From the NCBI GenBank assembly GCA_963677015.1, contig OY781533.1, positions 1,364,001-1,428,000 on the forward strand: DNA of 64,000 nt, in the 5' to 3' direction. This stretch comes from G963556115 sp963677015. GTDB taxonomy: Bacteria > Planctomycetota > SZUA-567. This document shows, piece after piece, positions 1 to 8,922 of the stretch (the stretch's first letter is position 1; the number at the start of each line of letters is the position of its first letter). Made by a program: the position numbers and the translations under genes. The notes under the pieces were generated by a model. That model was given only the letters and a program-made list of their open reading frames with translations, did not search any database and was not told the origin of the DNA.

Positions 1-183
1 ATGATTGTTAAATGTATTTAATAAGAAATCAATATTAAATTATTTGCTTTATATGGATATTTAATTACTTATAAAATATTGCTGTTTGTCAGTCATGTCA
101 TTTTAAAAACAAGTATGGTAGTAATGTAATCCTTATGTCAGATAATTTTGTGCCGGTCTTTGAAGAACAGCAGTTTGAATAGA

Positions 184-1209
184 TTATAGTGATTTGACAC
201 TGTCGCGTATTATAAGATCAGAGCTCAATCTCAAAGTTATACGTTCAGGTATATCTTTTTTGATTCTGGAGATGACGCGTTTAATGGCAATCTGTCCCAG
301 GCGTTCTTTCTGGATGCGTATTGTAGAGAGGGGTGGCTTTAATATAGAGCTGATTGAGATATCATCAAAGCCAATGATTGATATATTCTCAGGTATTTTC
401 AGTCCAAATTCCTGAATGGCACTGGAGGCGGCAATCGCGACTATATCATTGGACGCAATAAATGCCGTAGGAAGTTTGCGGGTTATTTTCAAATGGTTGA
501 GCATATCAATTCTGCCGTCTTCTATTGTTGGGTTCAGTTTGAAGTAGTATTCTTCATTAAACTTGAGACCATGCTTGGCAAGAGCTTTACGGTAACCTTC
601 AAAGCGTTTCTGCATATTATGTATCCAGAAGGTGCTGTTGAGGAAACCTATTTCGGTATGCCCGGTATTAATAAGATACTCCGTTGCTCTCATGGAGCCG
701 TTAACATTATCCAGATAGATTGAATCAATCTTTTCATTCGTGTAAAAATCCAGAATAAGTACCGGCAGGTCGGTTGAGGCAGCTGTAATCATACGAATAT
801 CTGCATCTGTCATCTCGGTGGCAAGAATTACCAGTCCACTGAGTTCTCCATTTCTTACGGCTGAGAGCAGTGGGGTAACACCTTCCAATGCCTGATTGCT
901 GATGTAGGAGATATTTATCTGGTAACCATTGTCGCTGGCGGTGTTTTCCAGACCTTCAATAACTTTTGAGAAGAACTGACTGTCTTCAATTTTAACCCGG
1001 CTATCCCGTTTGAAAATAAGAAAGCAGATCGTCATTGAGTCTGTTTCGCTTTTGTTATTCTGAGGTTTGCTGAATTCAAAACCGGTTTCCGCTATCGCTT
1101 CAAGAATGCGCTGGCGGGTTTTGTCACTGATTCCTGGTTTATTATTGAGTACCATGGATATTGTTGATGGCGAAAGTCCAAGTTTTTTAGCTAAATCTTT
1201 GGCATTCAT
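184..1209 (-). CDS. LacI-family transcriptional regulator (paralogue 1)
   Basis: A 341-residue regulator with an N-terminal LacI helix-turn-helix (recognition segment SPSTISMVLNNKPGIS, residues 13-28) followed by a periplasmic-binding-protein-like effector domain (about 58-335). It should bind operator DNA as a dimer and respond to a sugar or polyol. It is last in the minus-strand group after the transketolase, kinase and second LacI genes. Its HTH is almost identical to that of the neighbouring paralogue, differing in the recognition segment only at Ile/Val, so both probably see the same operator. An AGAGG Shine-Dalgarno lies upstream of the ATG. A minus-strand terminator at 1262-1301 separates it from the upstream operon, so it may be transcribed separately or by read-through. 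Confidence 0.9.
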   Translation of the reverse strand: MNAKDLAKKLGLSPSTISMVLNNKPGISDKTRQRILEAIAETGFEFSKPQNNKSETDSMTICFLIFKRDSRVKIEDSQFFSKVIEGLENTASDNGYQINISYISNQALEGVTPLLSAVRNGELSGLVILATEMTDADIRMITAASTDLPVLILDFYTNEKIDSIYLDNVNGSMRATEYLINTGHTEIGFLNSTFWIHNMQKRFEGYRKALAKHGLKFNEEYYFKLNPTIEDGRIDMLNHLKITRKLPTAFIASNDIVAIAASSAIQEFGLKIPENISIIGFDDISISSILKPPLSTIRIQKERLGQIAIKRVISRIKKDIPERITLRLSSDLIIRDSVKSL

Positions 1210-1261
1210 AGTCTGGCCTCTCAGTGACAGTTCTGATATTTGTTTATGTATTTAATCTGAA

Positions 1262-1301
1262 CAAAAAATAATATTCCAATCGTTGGTGACTGGAATATTA
1301 T
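1262..1301 (-). terminator. Rho-independent terminator after the kinase/LacI operon
   Basis: The 11-bp perfect inverted repeat ATAATATTCCA/TGGAATATTAT (1268-1278 and 1291-1301) has a 12-nt loop. Read on the minus strand it is followed by six T residues. It lies about 200 bp downstream of the second LacI gene and just upstream of the first, so it would end the transketolase-kinase-LacI transcript before paralogue 1. Confidence 0.6.
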
Positions 1302-1497
1302 AGTATTATAAGTTATTTTTTATCTGTTTCAAGGAACTCTGAGCTGTAAGGTGATGTTTTTTATTTCGTCTTTCATGATATGATAAGAAGTGCTCACTGA
1401 AGAAATAAAAGACAGGTTCCTCTGCAGTTTATTTTAAGGTTAAATCAGCTGTTGTGATTTATGTGCAGTGTCGTTGGTTTCTGCTACATTTTGAGTT

Positions 1498-2556
1498 TTA
1501 CTCTGTAGTGTTATCTGCAGCTAGTTTTTTATTTTTGTCTATAACACTGTCGCGGATTACCAGATCAGAATTTATGCGTAGGGTTATGCGCTCTGGTATC
1601 AGACTGTCTATACGTTCCAGCAATCTGATAACCGCAAGTTTCCCCATTCTTTCTTTCTGGATTCTGATTGTTGATAACGAGGGATTGAGAATTGAACAGA
1701 AGGGAATATCGTCAAATCCGATAATTGAAATATCCTCAGGAATTTTCAGTCCGAAATCCTGTATGGCGCTGAGTGCGGCGATTGCAATGATATCATTTGA
1801 TGCGATAAATGCTGAAGGCAGTTTTTTGGCTTTCTTAAGGTGCTTGAGCATATCAATGCGTCCATCGTCAATTGTCGGGTTCAGCTCAAAATAGAACTCG
1901 TCCCTGAATTCCAGGTTGTGTTTGTTTAGAGCTGCTTTATACCCTTCGAAACGTTTCTCCATATTATGGATCCAGAAAGTGCTGTTGAGAAAGCCTATTT
2001 CGGTATGGCCACCATTAATAAGATGTTCTGTCGCCCGCATAGTCGCATTCTTGTTGTCAAGATATATTGTATCTATCTTCTCATCGGTGTAAAAATCGAG
2101 TATTACTACCGGCAGGTCAATGGAAGCATCGGATATTCTTTTGACATCGGCATCGGTCATTTCGGTCGCAAGAATAATCAGACCGCTCAGTTCTCCGTTA
2201 CGGACAGAGTTCAGCAGCGGCCTGACACCTTCAAGAGCATTATTACTGATATACGAGATATTCATCTGATAACCATAATCATTAGCTTCAGTCTCAAGAC
2301 CTTCAATAACCTTTGAGAAGAACTGACTATCTTCAATTTTGACCTGAATATCACGCTTGAAAATCAGAAAACAGATAGTCATGGTATCTACGGTGTTTTT
2401 AGTTGCCTGTGACTTTGTGTGTTTAAAGCCGCTTTCAGCAATGGCATCAAGTATTCGCTGGCGTGTTTTGGCGCTGATACCAGGTTTATTATTGAGTACC
2501 ATTGAGACTGTTGATGGGGATAAGCCCAATTTTTTAGCTAAATCTTTGGCGTTCAT
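1498..2556 (-). CDS. LacI-family transcriptional regulator (paralogue 2)
   Basis: A 352-residue LacI-type repressor, clearly a duplicate of the 184-1209 gene. The DNA-binding helices match almost residue for residue (recognition segment SPSTVSMVLNNKPGIS), while the effector domain has many substitutions. It starts 1 bp after the stop codon of the FGGY kinase, so it is translationally coupled to it and is probably the dedicated regulator of that operon. The C-terminus carries a short extra polar tail (KNKKLAADNTTE) absent from the paralogue. The effector is unknown; by context it is a sugar, polyol or phosphorylated intermediate. Confidence 0.9.
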   Translation of the reverse strand: MNAKDLAKKLGLSPSTVSMVLNNKPGISAKTRQRILDAIAESGFKHTKSQATKNTVDTMTICFLIFKRDIQVKIEDSQFFSKVIEGLETEANDYGYQMNISYISNNALEGVRPLLNSVRNGELSGLIILATEMTDADVKRISDASIDLPVVILDFYTDEKIDTIYLDNKNATMRATEHLINGGHTEIGFLNSTFWIHNMEKRFEGYKAALNKHNLEFRDEFYFELNPTIDDGRIDMLKHLKKAKKLPSAFIASNDIIAIAALSAIQDFGLKIPEDISIIGFDDIPFCSILNPSLSTIRIQKERMGKLAVIRLLERIDSLIPERITLRINSDLVIRDSVIDKNKKLAADNTTE

Positions 2557-2557
2557 T

Positions 2558-4051
2558 TTACACTTTCATATTAATACCTCTTGCCTGATTAACTGCTTGT
2601 CGCCATCCGGCATAGAGTGTGTTGCATTCATTACTGTCGAGACTGCTGGTAAAGGTATTTGCCGGTTTGAGGAGTTGGCTGAATTCCGTGCGGTTATTCC
2701 ACATTTTAACCGTCAGCCCTCCGAGCATCGCGACTCCCAGTGCGGAAAGCTCCTCCGTTTGTGCCGGCAGAACTGCACACCCCAGCATATCTGCCTGAAA
2801 CTGCATTAAAAAGTTGTTTCGGGTGGGACCGCCATCGGTGCGTAGATTACTCAATGTCATACCTGAACCGGAGGTCATTAGTCTCACGATATCGGCTATC
2901 TGGTATGCAATTGCTTCAAGTCCGGCACGGATTATATGGCTTCTTCCTGTGTTGAAACTCATTCCGCAGATCATTGCCCGCACCTCATTATCCCAATATG
3001 GGGCTGAAAGACCGCTGAAGGCAGGCACCAGATAGACTCCCTCGGTACTTTCGACCTCCATGGCGTATTTTTCTGCGTCCTTTGGGCTGTCAAGAAGTTT
3101 GAGACTGTCAACAAGCCATTTTATTGTTGCGCCGGTACAGTTGATGTTTCCCTCCAAAACATAAACTATCTCATCACTGGTTCCCCAGCCGATTGAACTT
3201 ACGATTCCTTCGACATCCTTAGCCTGACTGGTTCCGACATTCATCATGACCGATGAACCGGTTCCGTAAGTGGCTTTAGCCATTCCCGGGCTGTAGCACT
3301 GTTGTGCAAAAAGTGCTGCATGGGAATCTCCGAGTATACCTGCAATGGGAAGTTTTCGCTGTATTCTGCCGCCGAAATCTGTTTCACCCCAGATACAGTC
3401 AGAGGGTTTGACTTCTGGTAACATTGATACAGGAATGTTAAATATATTACAGATATTTTCATCCCAGTCAAGTCTTGTGAGATTGAATAACGACATTCTG
3501 GAAGCATTTGAATAATCGGTAGCATGAACGGCTCCGCCGGTAAGTTTCCAGACCAGCCAGCTATCGATAGTACCGGCGAGAAGCTCACCATTTTTCGCTT
3601 TTTCTCTGGCTCCGGGAACGTTTTCCAGTACCCACATTATCTTTGCCGCGGAAAAATATGGGGAGAGCATGAGGCCGGTGGCTTTACGCACAGCATCCCG
3701 GTTTCCTGGGGTGTCGAGTTGTTTGCAGAGTTCGGTAGCTCGCGCACATTGCCAGACAATGGCATTATATATCGGTTTGCCGGTGGTTTTATCCCAAACT
3801 ACGACCGTCTCACGCTGGTTCGATATTGACAGTGCTTTAATCTGTTGCCAGTCGATTTTTACGGTCTCTACCAGTTCCAGTGCTACAGATACAAGATTCT
3901 GATATATTTCCTCAGGGTCATGTTCCACCCAGCTTGACTGTGGGTAAAACTGTTTGTGATCCTTATTTATTCGTGTCAGTATTTGGCACTCACGGTCAAC
4001 CAGCAGAGCTTTGGTAGCGGAGGTGCTCTGATCAATTGTAAGTATATACAT
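2558..4051 (-). CDS. FGGY-family carbohydrate kinase, glycerol-kinase-like
   Basis: A 497-residue ATP-dependent sugar/polyol kinase with the length and architecture of GlpK. The N-terminal phosphate loop is DQSTSATKA. GlpK-type substrate contacts are present: R80-E81 in NQRET, W100 in NAIVWQ and Y132 in PYFS. At the catalytic aspartate the motif is GDS (D242-S243) where glycerol kinases normally have GDQ, so one substrate contact differs. With split transketolase, two dehydrogenases and an Rbs-type transporter around it, the substrate is more likely a ketose or polyol than glycerol (inference). A GGAG Shine-Dalgarno sits 7 nt before the ATG. Glycerol kinase activity cannot be excluded. Confidence 0.88.
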   Translation of the reverse strand: MYILTIDQSTSATKALLVDRECQILTRINKDHKQFYPQSSWVEHDPEEIYQNLVSVALELVETVKIDWQQIKALSISNQRETVVVWDKTTGKPIYNAIVWQCARATELCKQLDTPGNRDAVRKATGLMLSPYFSAAKIMWVLENVPGAREKAKNGELLAGTIDSWLVWKLTGGAVHATDYSNASRMSLFNLTRLDWDENICNIFNIPVSMLPEVKPSDCIWGETDFGGRIQRKLPIAGILGDSHAALFAQQCYSPGMAKATYGTGSSVMMNVGTSQAKDVEGIVSSIGWGTSDEIVYVLEGNINCTGATIKWLVDSLKLLDSPKDAEKYAMEVESTEGVYLVPAFSGLSAPYWDNEVRAMICGMSFNTGRSHIIRAGLEAIAYQIADIVRLMTSGSGMTLSNLRTDGGPTRNNFLMQFQADMLGCAVLPAQTEELSALGVAMLGGLTVKMWNNRTEFSQLLKPANTFTSSLDSNECNTLYAGWRQAVNQARGINMKV

Positions 4052-4083
4052 ATTTATACTCCATCAGTTATAATTAGTAGCGG

Positions 4084-5016
4084 TTATGCTAGTATGTCCC
4101 TTGCATTCTGGCAGAGATTGTCAACGGTTAGTCCATAGTGCTGGAAAACTTCGGCGGAGTTGCCGGTAACTGTCTGCTCATCAGCGATACCAAGTATGCG
4201 CATGGGGGTCGGATTATTAACTGCCAGCAGCTCTGCGACAGCACCGCCAAGACCACCCTTTGCGTAATGCTCTTCAATGGTAATGATGTGTCCGGTCTCT
4301 TCCGCAGCTTTAAGAATAATCTCCTCGTCCAGCGGCTTAAGAGTATGCATGTCGATAACCCGGGCTGAGATGCCCTCAGATTTCAGCTTTTCGGCAGCTT
4401 TTTTGGCGATAAGGACAGTTTCTCCGGTTGCTATTATGGTCAGATCCTGCCCGTCTGTTATTAGATTTGCTTTGCCAATAATGAAAGGTACCTCGGAGGA
4501 ATAGACATCTTCGACTGCTCCGCGTCCCATACGGACATATACCGGACCTTCGTAATCGACCAGGGCTTCGGTGAGCTGTTTGGTCTGGATGTTATCACAG
4601 GGGAGAACAACTGTCATCCCTGCTGTAGCCCGCATCATGGCAATATCCTGGAGTGAGTGGTGTGATGTTCCGAGAGCACCATAACTTACGCCACCACTGA
4701 TACCTATCAATTTGACATTTGTATTGCTGTAGGCCAGATCAACCTTTACCTGTTCAAAGCTGCGGGCAGATATGAAACAGGCCGGTGCGCAGGCGAATGG
4801 CTTGAGACCGCCGCAGGCGAGTCCGGCAGCAACCCCGACCATATTCTGCTCGGCAATACCTATTTCGATGAACTGCTCAGGAAGGGTATCGGCAAATTCA
4901 TTTAGAGTTACAGATCCTCTTGAATCGGTTGCAAGAACCATTATTTCAGGATGAGTTTTGGCTAATTCAAGAATAGTTTCAGTAAAAACTTTACGACATG
5001 GTTTAGTATTTGGCAT
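4084..5016 (-). CDS. Transketolase, C-terminal subunit
   Basis: The C-terminal half of a split transketolase, comprising the pyrimidine-binding domain plus the C-terminal transketolase domain. The conserved AEQNMVGVAAGLA segment carries the glutamate that activates thiamine diphosphate. The chosen start (310 residues, beginning MPNTKPCRK) has an AGGAG Shine-Dalgarno 8 nt upstream; an in-frame start 14 codons earlier at 5058 lacks one. It pairs with the N-terminal subunit just upstream to transfer two-carbon units between sugar phosphates. Split transketolases near a sugar kinase often serve dedicated pathways rather than the core pentose phosphate cycle (known for the family; inference here). 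Confidence 0.92.
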   Translation of the reverse strand: MPNTKPCRKVFTETILELAKTHPEIMVLATDSRGSVTLNEFADTLPEQFIEIGIAEQNMVGVAAGLACGGLKPFACAPACFISARSFEQVKVDLAYSNTNVKLIGISGGVSYGALGTSHHSLQDIAMMRATAGMTVVLPCDNIQTKQLTEALVDYEGPVYVRMGRGAVEDVYSSEVPFIIGKANLITDGQDLTIIATGETVLIAKKAAEKLKSEGISARVIDMHTLKPLDEEIILKAAEETGHIITIEEHYAKGGLGGAVAELLAVNNPTPMRILGIADEQTVTGNSAEVFQHYGLTVDNLCQNARDILA

Positions 5017-5078
5017 GTGGAATACTCCTGCTATATGATAGTTATTAATAATTTGCAAAATCGGCAGTAAAGTCGCTG

Positions 5079-5903
5079 TTATGATTTAAGGCAGTTATTG
5101 AGTTCATTCAGTGCTGCTGCGTATTCGTCGTCTTTAGGAACTCCGTGGTGCCATTTTGCGTTGTTTTCCATGAATGAAACTCCCTTACCCTTGGTTGTCC
5201 TGGCTATAATAGCCGTAGGTTTAGTCCCTGAGTAATCTATTGACTCGAAAGTCTGGCATAGTTCGGAGATACTATTTCCAGCAACATTGATTGTATTCCA
5301 ACCAAAACTACTATATTTTTCTTCCAAAGAATCAAGAGACATTACATCCTCTGTATTGCCGCTTATCTGCAGATAGTTTCTATCAATAATGGCAACAATA
5401 TTTCCTAGTTTATAATGTGCGGCAGCCATTGCCGCTTCCCAGATAGAGCCTTCTGCCTGCTCGCCATCTCCCATGAGGGTAAATACCCTGTGTTTTTGTC
5501 CGAGTTTTTTTGCTGCAATTGCCATCCCTACCCCAACAGAGAGTCCGTGCCCAAGGGCACCGGTGTTCATTTCGATTCCTGGAACTTTACGTGTCGGGTG
5601 GCCGATAAGTCGGGATTTATAGGCGGAGAAAGTATCAAGCTCTGATTCCGGGAAATACCCAAGATCTGCGAGAACGCAGAGGTAGCCTTCAACCGAATGG
5701 CCTTTACTGAGAAGAAAGCGGTCTCGTTCTATCCAATTTGGATTGCTGACATCAAAGTTCATAATACGGTAGAATAGAGAGACCAGAATGTCAACTGAAG
5801 ATAGGGCTCCACCAGTATGACCGGTATTAGCGGTTTTAATCATTTTTATTAACTTGATACGTATTTCTGTGGCTTTGGTTGTCAGATCTTCTAAATTATT
5901 CAT
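5079..5903 (-). CDS. Transketolase, N-terminal subunit
   Basis: A 274-residue thiamine-diphosphate-binding half of transketolase. The signatures are TGHTGGALSSVDIL near residue 27 and the ThDP/Mg motif GDGEQAEGSIWEA followed at the usual distance by RNYLQ. It is first in the minus-strand catabolic operon, with a strong AGGAAGGA Shine-Dalgarno. Together with the following C-terminal subunit it makes a complete enzyme. The upstream 680-bp AT-rich region is shared with the divergent transporter genes, so both arms are probably controlled from there by the LacI proteins. Confidence 0.93.
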   Translation of the reverse strand: MNNLEDLTTKATEIRIKLIKMIKTANTGHTGGALSSVDILVSLFYRIMNFDVSNPNWIERDRFLLSKGHSVEGYLCVLADLGYFPESELDTFSAYKSRLIGHPTRKVPGIEMNTGALGHGLSVGVGMAIAAKKLGQKHRVFTLMGDGEQAEGSIWEAAMAAAHYKLGNIVAIIDRNYLQISGNTEDVMSLDSLEEKYSSFGWNTINVAGNSISELCQTFESIDYSGTKPTAIIARTTKGKGVSFMENNAKWHHGVPKDDEYAAALNELNNCLKS

Positions 5904-6587
5904 ATTCCTTCCTCATGTGTTATAACAATAGTTAAATTTCGATCAGAAAATAATATTGTCGTAGAATTACTAGATAATGTAAAGTTAATGTTAAGTAAAT
6001 TATATATAGGAAATATTATCATATAAATCACCTTAGTCAATGTTGAATAGAAAATAATTTATTAAATTATTGTTTTATAGTGCTTAAATTTAATAAAAAC
6101 ATACGATAAATTTGTGTCGATTATAAAAAATTAATTTTATAAGATCTTTTGTTTAAGGTAATTGTGTGATTTATTAAATTTTTATTGCTTTTATAAATTG
6201 ACTAAGAAGTAAATTGTGATAAATTAAAAATATCAAACAAGCAGCAATTTAATAAACATTACAGTAATTTATTGATGTTTATATGTAAATTTTTGCAAAA
6301 TCATCTCTGTGTATCAAACAAAATTAAGTGTGTATGTGTGTGAAATAAAGCGATAAGCTCGTAGTTAATACTTATTTTTAATAAAATATAGTCTTATGTT
6401 TATTAAAAAAAATAGTGGTATTGATCTGACGGTTTTAGGTTCTTTGTGTGTGGTCATTCATTAAAAGCTCTAGTCATTTTAATAAAATTAATTATAGCAG
6501 CAATGCTTAAAGTTGGGTTTTAAAGACTTCTGTGTTTATAGATGTCTGGTGTTTTGTAGCGTTAACGGATAAAAATTTGGAGATAGT
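5904..6587. promoter_or_regulatory. Long AT-rich divergent intergenic region
   Basis: Nearly 700 bp without a supported gene lies between the split transketolase operon and the ABC transporter operon. It is strongly AT-rich and must hold both promoters. The only compact palindrome that stands out is CGTTAACG at 6560-6567, 20 bp before the permease ATG; a symmetric CG/TA-centred sequence is plausible as a LacI-family half-site pair but is short. No RNA gene is recognisable. Confidence 0.45.
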
Positions 6588-7532
6588 ATGAAACTCAGTA
6601 AATTTAAAGGCGGTGTTCATGGGTCGCTTTTCGGATTGATTTTACTAATTGTTGTCTTCTCGTTTGCCTCGAAGTATTTTTTCTCGGTCAGGAATGCGTT
6701 GAATATTCTTGATCAGGTAACAATGCTGGGAATCATGGCTCTGGGTATGACTGCAGTTATCATTATCGGTGGAATTGATCTTTCTGTAGGATCTGTGCTG
6801 GCGTTTTCAATGATGTCTATGGGGTATGCCGAACGTTTTTTAGGGCTACCGCTGCAGTTAGCCATAATTATAGGTATATTGATTGGCGGTCTTTGTGGTC
6901 TGGCTTCGGGGCTGCTTATAACCAAGGCCAAACTTCCGCCCTTTATTGCAACCCTTGCATTAATGTCAATTGCCCGCGGGGCAGCAAACATTATGACCGA
7001 TGGGCGTCAGGTGGTAGGTTACCCTGAATGGTTTACAAATTTTGCTACCGTCCGTCACTTCGGGGTTTTTTCTACAACCATGATTCTGTTTATTCTTCTT
7101 TCAATTGTTACCTGGCTGTATTTGAGTTTTAGAGCTAATGGGCGAAGTTTATATGCAATCGGTGGCAGCGAAGAAGTGGCAAGACTGTCAGGTATTAATG
7201 TGCAGCTCATTACTATACTTGTTTACACCGCTTCAGGACTTTTATCAGGTATTGCTGCGATGACATTGGCGGCAAGACTTGATTCCTCTCAGCCTAGTGC
7301 TGGTCTCGGACTTGAGCTTGACTGTATTGCTGCGGTTGTAATCGGCGGTGCCAGTCTTAGCGGAGGTGTCGGCAGTATTGCCGGAACAGTAATTGGTGTC
7401 TTTATCATTGGAGTATTGCGTAATGGCTTGAATCTTATAGGAGTATCACCTTTTGCACAGCAGATTGTTATCGGTGTTGTTATTGCTGTGGCTGTGGCTT
7501 TTGATACTCTCGGACGCAGCCGTAAGAAATAA
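6588..7532 (+). CDS. ABC sugar transporter permease (RbsC family)
   Basis: A 314-residue integral membrane protein of the ribose/galactoside permease family. It is hydrophobic throughout and carries the family signatures GGIDLSVGSVLA (about residue 61) and GGSEEVARLSGINV in the cytoplasmic loop that docks to the ATPase. It forms the channel for a carbohydrate ABC importer with the binding protein and ATPase downstream. A GGAG Shine-Dalgarno precedes the ATG. The gene order permease, binding protein, ATPase differs from the usual ribose operon. The substrate is unknown; catabolic neighbours suggest a polyol or pentose. Confidence 0.92.
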   Translation: MKLSKFKGGVHGSLFGLILLIVVFSFASKYFFSVRNALNILDQVTMLGIMALGMTAVIIIGGIDLSVGSVLAFSMMSMGYAERFLGLPLQLAIIIGILIGGLCGLASGLLITKAKLPPFIATLALMSIARGAANIMTDGRQVVGYPEWFTNFATVRHFGVFSTTMILFILLSIVTWLYLSFRANGRSLYAIGGSEEVARLSGINVQLITILVYTASGLLSGIAAMTLAARLDSSQPSAGLGLELDCIAAVVIGGASLSGGVGSIAGTVIGVFIIGVLRNGLNLIGVSPFAQQIVIGVVIAVAVAFDTLGRSRKK

Positions 7533-7684
7533 TGTTAAGCGATATTTTAAAGTATGTGTTCTTTACCAGATCATTATTGGTGAATAAATTAGGGTGTTTT
7601 GTGAATGAAATAGGTAGTTTGTCAATTAGTTTGCGGCTTCTATTTCATGGTTAAATGTGTTTGATATTAGTTTAGGAGAATGTT

Positions 7685-8623
7685 ATGAAAACAAGTTTCA
7701 AGATGTTCGTGCTAACCCTCTGTGTGATGTGTCTTTGTGCATTCAATGGTAATGCAAAGGAGAATAAGGATATTACTTTAGGTCTGGCAGTTGCAAACCT
7801 GCAGGCTGATTTCTTCAATCAGATAAAGCAGTCTGTCTGTGATGAAGCGGATCGTATCGGTGTTGAGGTGTTTACCGTTGACGCCAGAGGTGATTCTGCA
7901 ACTCAGGTTAATCAGATTCAGGATCTGATTACCAAGGAAGTCGATGCTATTATTTATATTCCTGCCGGTGCTACAGCGGCTAGTGTTCCGGTAAAAGCGG
8001 CGCAGAAAGCTGGTATTCCAGTGATTACTGTTGACCGTAATCCTGCAGATGCTCCCGGTAACAGTTTTATTGCCACAGACAGTGTCGCTGCTGCAAAGGA
8101 ACTCGGTGAATGGGTTGTTAAGAAGACCGGCGGCAAAGCACGTATCGGTGTTATTCAGGGACAGATTGGTACAACTCCTGAAATCGATCGTAACAAAGGA
8201 TTTAATGAGGCACTCGAAGGAAATCCAGGAATGGAGATAGTTGCGAAGCAGGCAAGTAACATGTGGATGCAGGATGAAGGTTTCAAGATCGCTCAGGATA
8301 TGCTGCAGCGTGATCCAGAGATTGACGTATTCTTCGGTAGAGCAGATGCGCTTGCCTTAGGCGCAGCACAGGCTGTAAAGGTTGCAAATCTTCCTCACGA
8401 TGTTCTTATCGTTGGTTTTGATGGTGATCTGGCTGGTCTGGAAGCAGTTAAGAAGGGTGTATTGGACGCAACAATGACTCAGCAGACACAGTTTATGGGA
8501 AGACTTGCTATCCGTTCAGCTATTGACTGCATCAACGGTCTCTATGTTCCTGCAACTCAGCTGCAGAATGCCACTTTGACTACCAAGGATAATGTTGATC
8601 AGTTTATCAAGACTCATCCTTAG
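7685..8623 (+). CDS. Periplasmic sugar-binding protein (RbsB family)
   Basis: A 312-residue type I periplasmic binding protein. It has a basic N-terminus and hydrophobic signal peptide with likely cleavage after GNA at about residue 24. The two-lobed fold is shown by family segments such as DLITKEVDAIIYIPAG, IPVITVDRN and VLIVGFDGD. It captures the substrate in the periplasm and delivers it to the RbsC-like permease. A GGAG Shine-Dalgarno is present. A strong stem-loop directly after the gene (8672-8713) may stabilise its mRNA segment, matching the common need for excess binding protein. Confidence 0.92.
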   Translation: MKTSFKMFVLTLCVMCLCAFNGNAKENKDITLGLAVANLQADFFNQIKQSVCDEADRIGVEVFTVDARGDSATQVNQIQDLITKEVDAIIYIPAGATAASVPVKAAQKAGIPVITVDRNPADAPGNSFIATDSVAAAKELGEWVVKKTGGKARIGVIQGQIGTTPEIDRNKGFNEALEGNPGMEIVAKQASNMWMQDEGFKIAQDMLQRDPEIDVFFGRADALALGAAQAVKVANLPHDVLIVGFDGDLAGLEAVKKGVLDATMTQQTQFMGRLAIRSAIDCINGLYVPATQLQNATLTTKDNVDQFIKTHP

Positions 8624-8671
8624 TTCATAAGATGACACCAACACGCAAAATGAAGTAAAATAGCACACGAT

Positions 8672-8713
8672 TATGAGCCCGGTAAAAGGGATATTTATAT
8701 AACCGGGCTCATA
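8672..8713 (+). other. Intercistronic stem-loop after the binding-protein gene
   Basis: A perfect 12-bp inverted repeat, TATGAGCCCGGT/ACCGGGCTCATA, has an 18-nt loop. It lacks a following T-run, so it is more likely an RNA processing/stabilising hairpin or partial terminator than a full intrinsic terminator. It would allow the binding protein to be made in excess over the downstream ATPase. Confidence 0.6.
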
Positions 8714-8922
8714 GTTTGAGCGGAACAAGAGTGAAATCAGGTAGTTTGACTGGGGTATATCGGCAGGTATTTATACATTAAAAAAATGTGGTATATATTA
8801 ACGAATTATTAAGGCAGAACAATTGTGCATCGAGTGGCTGTTTTACGGATATCGGCTGGACTGATTTGACAAAATTCAAATCTTGAAATGTTACAAAGCA
8901 ACTTTTACAAAAGGCTAAATTC

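Noticed and set aside
2357..3035. Plus-strand open frames opposite the kinase and LacI genes
   Set aside because: They are shadows of strongly supported minus-strand genes with no motifs or ribosome-binding sites.
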